Of a stretch of DNA of 15,925 nucleotides, positions 1 to 5,835 are shown one piece after another; positions within the stretch are counted from its first letter, which is position 1, and each line of letters opens with the position of its first letter. The position numbers were made by a program, and so were the translations under genes. The stretch is from assembly GCA_964601865.1 (NCBI GenBank), contig CAZRPI010000086.1, positions 1 to 15,925 of the forward strand. Direction: 5' to 3'. The stretch is from Pseudopelobacter sp964601865 (GTDB taxonomy: Bacteria; Desulfobacterota; Desulfuromonadia; Geobacterales; Pseudopelobacteraceae). The notes under the pieces are model-generated. The model was not told the DNA's origin and made no database searches. It worked only from the letters and a program-made list of their open reading frames with translations.

Positions 1-219
1 GCGGCGCGCAAACACGAGCTTTTCCTGGAACGGGCAGTCGGTCGCACCATCAGGGTCCTGGGGCAGCAGTACGATGAATCAACCGGTATTGTCAGAGGGC
101 TTTCGCGGGAGTATATCCAGGCAGAGTTCCACGGTTCACGCAATGATCTGAACGTTGAACGAACCGTTACAGTGACGGCTATCCGTGACGGACGGGCTCT
201 CTGCAGCCCGGACGGATGA
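1..219 (+). CDS. mtaB: tRNA methylthiotransferase (MiaB/MtaB family), C-terminal fragment
   Basis: Frame 1 is open from the window edge to TGA at 217-219, giving 72 residues of the C-terminus; the radical-SAM core lies outside the window. The visible part fits the end of a MiaB/RimO/MtaB radical-SAM methylthiotransferase. A KHELFLERAVGRTIRVL segment, typical of the linker before the TRAM domain, is followed by a small beta-rich TRAM-like domain with GLSREYIQAEF and a final VTVTAIRDGRAL strand. Known members add a methylthio group to modified adenosine 37 of tRNAs (MiaB, MtaB) or to ribosomal protein S12 (RimO). The GLxxxYI pattern resembles MtaB best, but with only the TRAM domain in view the subfamily is uncertain. 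Confidence 0.65.
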   Translation, partial: AARKHELFLERAVGRTIRVLGQQYDESTGIVRGLSREYIQAEFHGSRNDLNVERTVTVTAIRDGRALCSPDG

Positions 220-646
220 TGCCGGTCACGCGGACAAACGCTACCCTGAATCCGTGACGGTGGAATGCCGTGAGTTTCCGGAAGAGCCGGGGCCCGTACG
301 CCGCCGTGTCGCGGAAAACCGCTCACTTTGCCGGTCCTCCGCCGGCCAGTCTGTAATCTTCTTAAACGCAAAGGCTGAGGCCTTCCGGGCTAGCGAAGGC
401 ATGGAGGCGTCACGTATTCAGGGCTACGGCTGGTTAAGGCGGCATTCAGGGATTGGGAAACACTTCCCCGTTAAACCCGAGGGACCGGCAGGCGCTGTAC
501 TGTCTATCCCGCTGCCGCTTACCGGTCGATTCAGACCCGCCGGACCAAACCCCACATATGCCTGCCGTTCTTTCCATCCTCCGACAAATCAATCCATAAT
601 TTCATGGATTATCCAGGGAATCATCCCAGCCGAATCCGCAACCATG

Positions 647-675
647 TTGCCTTTCGGGAAAAAATCTGCTACAAA
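647..675 (+). promoter_or_regulatory. candidate sigma70 promoter with extended -10, upstream of luxR leader
   Basis: TTGCCT (647-652) and TACAAA (670-675) are separated by 17 bp. TGC directly before the -10 gives an extended -10 (TGn). Each hexamer matches the consensus at 4 of 6 positions. Transcription would start near 682 and run into the terminator at 737-764, giving a leader of about 80 nt. Similarity of this level can occur by chance in AT-rich DNA. Confidence 0.35.
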
Positions 676-721
676 AACCAAAATTTTTTAATTTTACAGA
701 GCGAGAGCCTCCTGCAATAGT

Positions 722-764
722 CGCCGAAAGGCGGCGCCTCCCACCAGTGGGAGGGAGTTTTTTT
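722..764 (+). terminator. GNRA hairpin plus intrinsic terminator in the luxR leader (attenuator-like)
   Basis: A small hairpin CGCC-GAAA-GGCG (722-733) is followed by a 7-bp stem CCTCCCA/TGGGAGG (737-743 and 748-754, loop CCAG) and then seven T residues (758-764), a good Rho-independent terminator. An upstream copy of GCCTCC (707-712) duplicates the 5' arm (736-741) and could pair with GGAGG of the 3' arm instead, which is the layout of an attenuator. The terminator lies 97 bp before the luxR ATG, so it would stop leader transcripts before the gene. Confidence 0.65.
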
Positions 765-860
765 GACTTTTGCATAAGTCTCAAAGTGTTCATTTATTTA
801 AAGAGCCATGTGATAGTTTGAAAATTTACGTCATATCCGACATGGCCATACGGGGTTCAC

Positions 861-1466
861 ATGAAAATAGCTATCCGTCTTGGCAGTTACCTTCTGGGAA
901 AGGCATTACAGGAACAGTTGCAACGGGAGCAGGAATCGGCTGAAGTCGTCATGCTCGATCCCATGAATGACACCGGTTCGTTCATTCCGGATTTCATCAT
1001 CACCGATATCCATATGATAAAGCAGGAGAAATCGGACCATCTGAACAAAGCCAAAACGATTCTCCTGGATTACGGCCTGAGTGAGGACACGATAGCGTCG
1101 GTGATAATCGGCAATAAAATTGACGGAATAATCACCACCGATGCCGATATTCGGCTGCTTTTAAAGGCATTCCAGGCAATAAGCAGGGGACAGATCTGGA
1201 TCGACAACTGCAAGATCAAGGCTCTGGTCAATTTCGCAGATAACACGAAAAATCCGGTAATTGCAGGAAGTCTCAGCAACAAGGAACGACAGATTGTTGT
1301 CAACATATCCAACGGGCTCACAAACAAGGAAATCGCTTCACAACTATTCATCAGCGAACAAACGGTCAAAACTCACATCAACAGCATTTTCAAGAAGCTG
1401 AATATGACCCGGCGTACGCAGCTGGTCCCCTTGGGAATCAAATTGAAAACCGAACAGTTCTCATGA
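861..1466 (+). CDS. LuxR/NarL-type transcriptional regulator with degenerate receiver domain
   Basis: This is a 201-residue DNA-binding regulator of NarL/LuxR layout. Residues 1-120 resemble a receiver domain: IITDIHM places a possible phospho-acceptor Asp at 49, and VIIGNKIDGIITTDAD followed by LLLKAFQAISRGQIWID fits the beta5/alpha5 part. The N-terminal acidic pair is missing (the protein starts MKIAIRLG), and the conserved Lys after beta5 appears replaced by Thr. Classical phosphorelay control is therefore doubtful. Residues 139-195 are a complete LuxR HTH (LSNKERQIVVNISNGLTNKE, then SEQTVKTHINSIFKKL). No sensor kinase lies nearby. The gene stands alone, follows an attenuator-like leader, and is visibly AT-richer than lepA or kor, which may reflect transfer. 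Its target is unknown; the exported-protein gene downstream is a candidate. Confidence 0.85.
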   Translation: MKIAIRLGSYLLGKALQEQLQREQESAEVVMLDPMNDTGSFIPDFIITDIHMIKQEKSDHLNKAKTILLDYGLSEDTIASVIIGNKIDGIITTDADIRLLLKAFQAISRGQIWIDNCKIKALVNFADNTKNPVIAGSLSNKERQIVVNISNGLTNKEIASQLFISEQTVKTHINSIFKKLNMTRRTQLVPLGIKLKTEQFS

Positions 1467-1472
1467 CTCTGG

Positions 1473-1607
1473 GATCTACAACCGTAAATCACCTCTGTTT
1501 TTTACATCTTAGGTTGTACATCCTCTGCGGAAAAAAATAGCCTGTTGACCGATTGTCGGCATGGCTGCCATCTGATACAACCGGCACGCGTCAGATATCT
1601 TGTACAT
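1473..1607. repeat. recurring TACAACC / TTGTACAT operator-like sites
   Basis: TACAACC occurs at 1477-1483 and 1576-1582, and its reverse complement GGTTGTA at 1512-1518. The first two form an 11-bp inverted repeat with one mismatch (1473-1483 and 1512-1522). TTGTACAT occurs at 1514-1521 and 1600-1607. They lie between the LuxR-type gene and the exported-protein gene, around a candidate promoter, so they could be binding sites for the regulator. An RNA hairpin role is also possible, because GTAAA/TTTAC extends the inverted repeat inward. Confidence 0.35.
1553..1581 (+). promoter_or_regulatory. candidate promoter for the exported-protein gene at 1711
   Basis: TTGTCG (1553-1558) and TACAAC (1576-1581) are 17 bp apart, with TGA just before the -10 (extended -10). 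Each box matches the consensus at 4 of 6 positions. The -10 overlaps one TACAACC copy, so a protein bound there would block or modulate transcription. This is weak as a stand-alone prediction. Confidence 0.3.
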
Positions 1608-1710
1608 AGGATCGTTTGATAAACAGGAATACGCGTTTGGTCTGTGCGAATGTCCCTCTTCACAAACCCGTTCCGGGCATTCCACGCAGGAAAATTACAG
1701 GAGGTAAGCC

Positions 1711-2055
1711 ATGAATAGCAGAATTATCACGAAAACTGCTCTGTTTTGCGTTACGCTGATCGGATTCGCCCTTCCCTGCATCGCCTCGGAAACAGCCGCA
1801 CCGCCGGAAAACATCATTCAGAAAACCCAACAGGAAGAGGCAGTTGTTGTAAGTATTGACCAGAATAACGTTACCCTGCAGTCAACCGCTGAAAAAGGAA
1901 AAACATTTACCATATCCTCAAAAAATGCCGCCGATTTCAAGGTCGGAGACAGGGTCACGGTTGTGGGCAACACCCTCAAGAAATCCGAAACCACGCCGAA
2001 CACGCCGGTAAAGCCTTTGGATTCTTCATCCAGTTCTCAAAAACCTGCATCGTAA
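1711..2055 (+). CDS. small exported protein with a beta-rich (OB-like) domain, function unknown
   Basis: The product has 114 residues. The ATG is set by a strong Shine-Dalgarno sequence, aggaggt, in good spacing. A Sec signal peptide is clear: MNSRIITK, then a hydrophobic core to about residue 24, with cleavage likely near CIAS-E. PCIA does not form a lipobox, so a soluble periplasmic protein is more likely than a lipoprotein. Residues about 45-85 (VVVSIDQNNVTLQS, KTFTISSKNAADFKVGDRV, TVVG) alternate strands and turns like small OB-fold or DUF5666-type domains, ending in a Ser/Pro/Thr-rich tail. No catalytic motif is seen. The gene follows the LuxR-type regulator and faces another exported-protein gene across a shared terminator. 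Confidence 0.75.
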   Translation: MNSRIITKTALFCVTLIGFALPCIASETAAPPENIIQKTQQEEAVVVSIDQNNVTLQSTAEKGKTFTISSKNAADFKVGDRVTVVGNTLKKSETTPNTPVKPLDSSSSSQKPAS

Positions 2056-2085
2056 AACAAGCTGTAATCAATCGCTGTGCGCCCA

Positions 2086-2115
2086 TTGGTATCTAGGGAA
2101 AGTATGTGCTAAGAT
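2086..2115 (+). promoter_or_regulatory. candidate extended -10 promoter for the RNA element at 2122-2293
   Basis: TTGGTA (2086-2091), an 18-bp spacer, and TAAGAT (2110-2115) preceded by TGC (extended -10). Both hexamers match the consensus at 4 of 6 positions. It would start a transcript near 2122 that ends at the strong terminator, with no convincing open frame between. Confidence 0.3.
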
Positions 2116-2121
2116 ATGACG

Positions 2122-2293
2122 CCAAACGGTGGAGAGTCTCCAACGACCGGACGATATCACGGACACCGTTCTTCCCCGGTCACCCCTTGGATTCAGGAAT
2201 GCTGAGATGTGAGGGAACCAAACCCGGAACAGGCATTCCTTCTCCACCTCATCAAAAAACCGCCTGGAACACAGGCGGTTTTTTGATGAGGTG
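2122..2293 (+). ncRNA. candidate structured RNA of unknown class
   Basis: The 336-bp gap between the convergent genes holds no convincing gene but has nested complementarity. GGTGGAGA (2128-2135) can pair with TCTCCACC (2241-2248). That helix would enclose GACCGG/CCGGTC (2145-2150 and 2176-2181) and AGGAATGC/GCATTCCT (2195-2202 and 2233-2240), making a three-way junction. The 22-bp terminator stem follows; its outer 4 bp compete with the junction helix. A weak promoter lies just upstream. It could be an independent sRNA, a riboswitch-like element without its gene, or simply the 3' UTR of the gene at 1711-2055. I recognise no Rfam-type consensus. Confidence 0.3.
2245..2293. terminator. bidirectional intrinsic terminator with a 22-bp perfect stem
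   Basis: Positions 2245-2266 pair perfectly with 2272-2293 around the 5-nt loop GAACA. The core is CCGCCTG/CAGGCGG flanked by A6 on the left and T6 on the right, so the T-tract works in either direction. It sits between the convergent genes at 1711-2055 (+) and 2392-2667 (-) and should terminate both. Confidence 0.9.
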
Positions 2294-2391
2294 ATATGGC
2301 AGAATTCGCACTCCCGGCTCCGGCACAACCTCCCCTGCCCCCCCTTACCTTCTAATCGGAATTTTCATATCACAAGCCACGAAACTCCTCT

Positions 2392-2667
2392 CTAGCCACC
2401 AAGCATGCTTTTGACCTTCTTGATCGTGTCGAGGTTTTTCTGCAGGCCGCTGATATGTTTCTCCATGTCGGTGATCGTGGTCCCGAGTTCGGTTACGGTG
2501 CCGAGGGTTCCCCCACTACTCCCGGCCTGTTTGATGACGTCCCCCCCCAAATCCGAGAGTCCCGCATTCGCATTGTGCTGCGTCATTGAACCGCACAAAA
2601 AACCCGCCGCAAAAACAACCGTGATGCCCCCGATACGCATGCTGTTGACTATTGACTGACTTTTCAT
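2392..2667 (-). CDS. small exported protein, function unknown
   Basis: The product has 91 residues if the start is the ATG at 2667, which has aggggag upstream and a promoter with perfect TTGACA ending 40 bp away. The longer frame back to 2922 would run through that promoter and an inverted repeat, so it is rejected. Residues 1-35 form a signal peptide: MKSQSIVNSMRIGG, then a hydrophobic run, with cleavage likely after NANA. FLCG is a poor lipobox. The mature part is about 56 residues: a Gly-rich piece (LSDLGGDVIKQAGSSGGTLG) and an amphipathic helix or short coiled coil (ITDMEKHISGLQKNLDTIKK). A run of eight G on the coding strand (2541-2548) lies in the middle. No homologue is recognised; a small periplasmic or surface-associated protein is a guess. 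Confidence 0.7.
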   Translation of the reverse strand: MKSQSIVNSMRIGGITVVFAAGFLCGSMTQHNANAGLSDLGGDVIKQAGSSGGTLGTVTELGTTITDMEKHISGLQKNLDTIKKVKSMLGG

Positions 2668-2707
2668 GACGCCACTCCCCTGGTAAATTTTTAATTCATT
2701 CAAATAA

Positions 2708-2735
2708 AATCTATCATCCCGGGGGAGCATGTCAA
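2708..2735 (-). promoter_or_regulatory. sigma70-like promoter of the minus-strand exported-protein gene
   Basis: On the minus strand, perfect TTGACA (2735 down to 2730), a 16-bp spacer and TAGATT (2713 down to 2708). Transcription would start near 2700, about 33 nt before the ATG at 2667. The spacer contains the TCCCGGG repeat (2717-2723), which is repeated inverted at 2824-2830. Confidence 0.6.
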
Positions 2736-2852
2736 TCGGGACCGCAAAATTCCTCGCAGAGATTTCCATAAGATCATGGTTTACCTGGCTTCGTACAATT
2801 AAAGCCAGCAGAGGAAATGAGAGCCCGGGAAAATCCGCAAACCTGAAACCGG

Positions 2853-2892
2853 CCCTCCTGAACCACCGAATACGGTGGTTCAGGAGGGTTTT
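2853..2892 (+). terminator. orphan intrinsic-terminator-like hairpin, 16-bp perfect stem
   Basis: Positions 2853-2868 pair perfectly with 2873-2888 around loop AATA, followed by TTTT. On the plus strand it looks like a strong Rho-independent terminator, but no plus-strand gene lies upstream within about 800 bp. It is upstream of the promoter of the minus-strand gene, so it is not that gene's leader. It may end an unrecognised plus-strand RNA (small inverted repeats TGGCTT/AAGCCA and TCCCGGG/CCCGGGA precede it) or be a repeat remnant. Confidence 0.6.
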
Positions 2893-3202
2893 AAACACAA
2901 AATGTTGACAACCTTGGGACAACTCACCGCCGGTGTGTGGATAACCGGCATGCCGGATTCACATCTGCCTGTAATACAATCCTTTTGCAAGAGCCCCATC
3001 GAATTGCATAAATTTTGTTCAACCCTTCACCACAGCAACAATTTTCAATATTGCAACTGCCGATCACAACGATTCCCCAAGATCGTCCTTATGCAACCTC
3101 ATTATTCACCACCGCCCCTCACCAGTGAGATGACCCGTTTCGTAACTCACCAACACCAGGGCCAAATTGCGGAACCGCCCGATTCGACGTCCCCTTTTCC
3201 TC

Positions 3203-3231
3203 TTTACAATCAAACGGTAATTATTTATTGT
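3203..3231 (+). promoter_or_regulatory. candidate sigma70 promoter of lepA
   Basis: TTTACA (3203-3208, 5 of 6), 17-bp spacer, TATTGT (3226-3231, 4 of 6). The start of transcription would be near 3238, leaving a leader of about 29 nt before the lepA ATG. This argues against the upstream in-frame TTG at 3228, which lies within the -10. Confidence 0.5.
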
Positions 3232-3266
3232 TCAATATTACACTTTCGCCCAAACTCAAGGATTTC

Positions 3267-5063
3267 ATGAACATTACCAGACTCCGCAATTTTTCCATTA
3301 TCGCCCACATCGACCACGGCAAGTCCACTCTGGCCGATCGCCTGCTGGAATATACCGGCGCACTGACGGAACGCGAGATGCAGAACCAGTTCCTCGACAA
3401 GATGGAACTGGAGCGCGAACGAGGCATCACCATCAAGGCCCAGACGGTAAGACTCAATTACCGCGCCGATAATGGCAATGACTACGTCCTCAACCTGATT
3501 GACACCCCCGGACACGTGGACTTCACCTATGAAGTGTCGCGCTCGCTGGCCGCCTGCGAGGGAGGCCTTCTGGTCGTGGACGCCTCCCAGGGTGTCGAGG
3601 CCCAGACCCTGGCCAATGTCTACCTGGCCCTTGACAATAACCTCGAAGTGTTTCCGGTTCTGAACAAGATCGACCTTCCCGCGGCAGACCCCGAACGCGT
3701 CATCCAGGAGGTCGAGGAAATCATCGGCATTGACGCCCATGACGCGGTTCTGGCCAGCGCCAAGGAAGGCATCGGCACCCATGAAATCCTGGAGGAAATA
3801 GTCAAAAAAATTCCGCCGCCAAAGGGCGATTCTTCGGCCCCCCTCAGGGCTCTGCTGTTCGATTCCTGGTACGACCAGTATCAGGGCGTTATCATTCTGG
3901 TACGCATATTTGACGGCACCCTCAAAAAAGGGGACAGAATCCTCCTCATGTCCACAAACAGCTCCTTCGAGGCGCTCAAGATCGGCGTTTTCGCGCCGCA
4001 GATGGTGGAAACCAGCCAACTGACTGCAGGCGAAGTCGGCTTCGTCATCGCCGGCATCAAGGAAGTGGCGGACGCCAGGGTCGGGGATACGGTCACCCTG
4101 TCGAACCGCCCCTGCGCCAGCCCCCTGGAGGGGTTCAAGGAAGTGAAACCGATGGTGTTTTCAGGTCTGTACCCCATCGACACCATCCAGTACGAGCAGT
4201 TGCGCGACGCCCTGGCAAAACTGAAACTGAACGACTCGTCGTTTTCCTACGACCCCGAAACCTCGGTGGCGCTGGGTTTCGGTTTCCGCTGCGGCTTCCT
4301 CGGGCTGCTCCACATGGAGATCATCCAGGAGCGCCTGGAGCGAGAATTCGGACTGGATCTGATCACCACCGCGCCGACGGTCGTCTATCGCGTCCACCAT
4401 GTCACCGGCGAGGTCGTGAACATCGAAAGCGCCAATCAGATGCCGGAGCAGCAACATGTGGCCTATCTCGAAGAACCCTTCATCCTGGCGCACATTCACG
4501 TCCCCAATGAGTTCGTCGGAGTCGTTCTGGCCCTGTGCGAGGACAAACGCGGCGTGCAGCGCGAGATCAAATACCTAACCCAGAACCGCGTGATGATCAT
4601 TTACGAACTCCCGCTGAACGAAATCGTTCTCGATTTCTACGACCGACTCAAATCCATTACCAAGGGATACGCTTCGCTGGACTACGAGCATCTGGACTAC
4701 CGCCGCAGCGATCTCGTGCGCATGAACATCATGATCAACGGCGAGGTTGTGGACGCGCTGTCACTGATACTTCACCGGGAAAAGGCCTACTACCGCGGGC
4801 GCGATCTGGTTTCCAAGATGAGGGAACTGATTCCGCGCCAGATGTTCGAGGTGGCTATCCAGGCCGCCATAGGCAACAAGGTCATTGCCCGGGAAACGGT
4901 CAAGGCCATGCGCAAGGACGTGCTCGCCAAATGTTACGGCGGAGACATCACCCGCAAACGCAAGCTGCTGGAAAAACAGAAGGAAGGGAAAAAAAGGATG
5001 AAAAACGTGGGCAACGTGGAGCTGCCCCAGGATGCGTTTCTGGCGATTCTGAAGGTGGACTGA
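3267..5063 (+). CDS. lepA: translation elongation factor 4 (LepA GTPase)
   Basis: The product has 598 residues, the usual family length. LepA/EF4 is a translational GTPase that binds the ribosome and is linked to elongation under stress and 30S biogenesis. The GTPase motifs are complete: P-loop AHIDHGKST (13-21), switch I RGITI (52-56), DTPGH (79-83), NKID (133-136) and SAK (164-166). EF-G-like domains II, III and V follow. The LepA-specific C-terminal domain is intact, with the basic GDITRKRKLLEKQKEGKKRM stretch and the ending DAFLAILKVD. ATG 3267 is chosen because AAGGA lies just upstream, the family begins close to its P-loop, and the promoter ends just before. It leads a probable lepA-lepB-aspS-LysM transcription unit; lepB follows after 76 bp, as in many bacteria. 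Confidence 0.97.
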   Translation: MNITRLRNFSIIAHIDHGKSTLADRLLEYTGALTEREMQNQFLDKMELERERGITIKAQTVRLNYRADNGNDYVLNLIDTPGHVDFTYEVSRSLAACEGGLLVVDASQGVEAQTLANVYLALDNNLEVFPVLNKIDLPAADPERVIQEVEEIIGIDAHDAVLASAKEGIGTHEILEEIVKKIPPPKGDSSAPLRALLFDSWYDQYQGVIILVRIFDGTLKKGDRILLMSTNSSFEALKIGVFAPQMVETSQLTAGEVGFVIAGIKEVADARVGDTVTLSNRPCASPLEGFKEVKPMVFSGLYPIDTIQYEQLRDALAKLKLNDSSFSYDPETSVALGFGFRCGFLGLLHMEIIQERLEREFGLDLITTAPTVVYRVHHVTGEVVNIESANQMPEQQHVAYLEEPFILAHIHVPNEFVGVVLALCEDKRGVQREIKYLTQNRVMIIYELPLNEIVLDFYDRLKSITKGYASLDYEHLDYRRSDLVRMNIMINGEVVDALSLILHREKAYYRGRDLVSKMRELIPRQMFEVAIQAAIGNKVIARETVKAMRKDVLAKCYGGDITRKRKLLEKQKEGKKRMKNVGNVELPQDAFLAILKVD

Positions 5064-5139
5064 AAACCCCTCGGATCATCCAAAGAGCGGAAACCGGCTG
5101 AATTCGGCCCCACCCGCTTTCAACCCAAAAGGAATCAAC

Positions 5140-5805
5140 ATGGAAGAGAAAATCGAAATGGCCCAGAATGCAGCGACAGGGTCGGCTGAGCCGGCCGTCA
5201 GAAAGAAGAGCATCGTACGGGAATACGCCGAATCCATAATCATCGCCCTCTTATTGGCGCTGGTGATTCGCACCTATCTGGTGCAGGCATTCAAGATCCC
5301 CTCCGGTTCCATGGAGGACACCCTGGTCATAGGCGACCACCTGCTGGTGAACAAGTTCATCTATGGCACGAAAGTGCCTTTTACCGATTCCCAGGTCATC
5401 AAGGTCCGGGATCCGCGCCGGGGAGACGTGATCGTGTTCGAGTATCCGGTCGACCCGAGCAAGGATTTCATAAAACGGGTAGTAGGAACACCCGGCGACG
5501 TGGTGGAGGGAAGGGACAAACAGGTCTATGTCAACGGCGTGCTCTACCAGAACCCCCACGAGGTCCACAAGGAAAGGGATGTCATACCCAAGGAGATGAA
5601 TCCCCGCGATTCTTTCGGCCCGGTGACCGTACCCGCCAACTCCTATTTCGTCATGGGGGATAACCGGGATCGCTCCTACGACAGCCGCTTCTGGGGTTTC
5701 GTCACGCGGGACAAGATCAAGGGGCTGGCGTTCATCAAATACTGGTCATGGGACCACGACAGCTTCCGGCCACGACTGGGAAGCATCGGCAAACTGATCG
5801 ATTAA
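5140..5805 (+). CDS. lepB: signal peptidase I
   Basis: A 221-residue membrane-bound serine protease that removes signal peptides from exported preproteins. There is a single membrane segment at about residues 31-49 (ESIIIALLLALVIRTYLVQ), fewer than the two in E. coli LepB and typical of the shorter forms. Box B PSGSMEDTLVIGD carries the nucleophile Ser57 (before Met). Box D KRVVGTPGD carries the general base Lys112. Box E, GDNRDRSYDSRFWG, is at about 173-186. The start at ATG 5140 has AAAAGGA upstream; an in-frame Met7 is also possible but lacks a better ribosome site. The gene lies 76 bp after lepA and 30 bp before aspS, consistent with cotranscription. Confidence 0.96.
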   Translation: MEEKIEMAQNAATGSAEPAVRKKSIVREYAESIIIALLLALVIRTYLVQAFKIPSGSMEDTLVIGDHLLVNKFIYGTKVPFTDSQVIKVRDPRRGDVIVFEYPVDPSKDFIKRVVGTPGDVVEGRDKQVYVNGVLYQNPHEVHKERDVIPKEMNPRDSFGPVTVPANSYFVMGDNRDRSYDSRFWGFVTRDKIKGLAFIKYWSWDHDSFRPRLGSIGKLID

Positions 5806-5835
5806 CATATTAATTACATTGAAATGGAGAATGTG

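Larger units (their letters stand above)
220..860. other. 641-bp intergenic region with leader and hairpins
   Basis: I see no convincing gene between the methylthiotransferase fragment and the LuxR-type regulator. An 11-bp direct repeat (atccgtgacgg) lies at 181-191, inside the upstream gene, and at 250-260. An 8-bp repeat attcaggg occurs at about 417 and 446. Small inverted repeats include GCCTTC/GAAGGC near 380-402 and AATCCAT/ATGGATT at 591-597 and 604-610. A promoter-like element (647-675) and an intrinsic terminator (737-764) end the region. The 280-560 part is GC-rich and could fold, but I match it to no known RNA family. Confidence 0.5.
2668..3266. other. 599-bp region between divergent genes
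   Basis: No gene is supported. It holds the minus-strand promoter (2708-2735), an orphan hairpin (2853-2892), a perfect DnaA-box match TGTGGATAA (2936-2944, TTATCCACA on the minus strand) and the lepA promoter (3203-3231). An open frame at 2875-3270 on the plus strand begins inside the hairpin, reads through the lepA promoter and has no family resemblance. The rest, about 2950-3190, is C/A-rich with nothing I can name. Confidence 0.5.

Noticed and set aside
355..440. c-di-GMP (GEMM) riboswitch-like motif, ACGCAAAGG followed by a GGCTACGGCTGGTT stretch
   Set aside because: The 5' GCAAACC strand and the GAAA-capped P2 helix that should precede ACGCAAAG are missing, so the aptamer cannot be assembled.
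185..691. Open frame of 168 codons on the plus strand
   Set aside because: It overlaps the end of the methylthiotransferase gene in another frame, runs through the candidate promoter at 647-675, has no ribosome site, and its product has no recognisable domain.
2131..2142. Glycine or THF riboswitch-like GGAGAG start
   Set aside because: The GCCGAAGG-type and CTCTCAGGC-type core elements are not found downstream.
2195..2230. TPP riboswitch-like CTGAGAT motif
   Set aside because: The matching ACCTGATC..GG and CGTAGGGA elements are absent.
2668..2922. N-terminal extension of the minus-strand exported protein to 2922
   Set aside because: It would read through a TTGACA promoter and a perfect hairpin; the ATG at 2667 has a good ribosome site and starts a proper signal peptide.
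3228..3266. TTG start adding 13 residues to LepA
   Set aside because: It overlaps the -10 box, has no ribosome site and lengthens LepA beyond the usual N-terminus.
2875..3270. Open frame of 131 codons on the plus strand before lepA
   Set aside because: It begins inside the hairpin, covers the lepA promoter and overlaps the lepA start; the product is Pro/His/Ser-rich without a family match.
3225..4019. 264-codon open frame antisense to lepA
   Set aside because: It is a frame shadow: lepA has complete GTPase motifs here, and antisense frames stay open because of GC-rich codon use. The same applies to the long antisense frames over aspS, the kor genes and hdaA.
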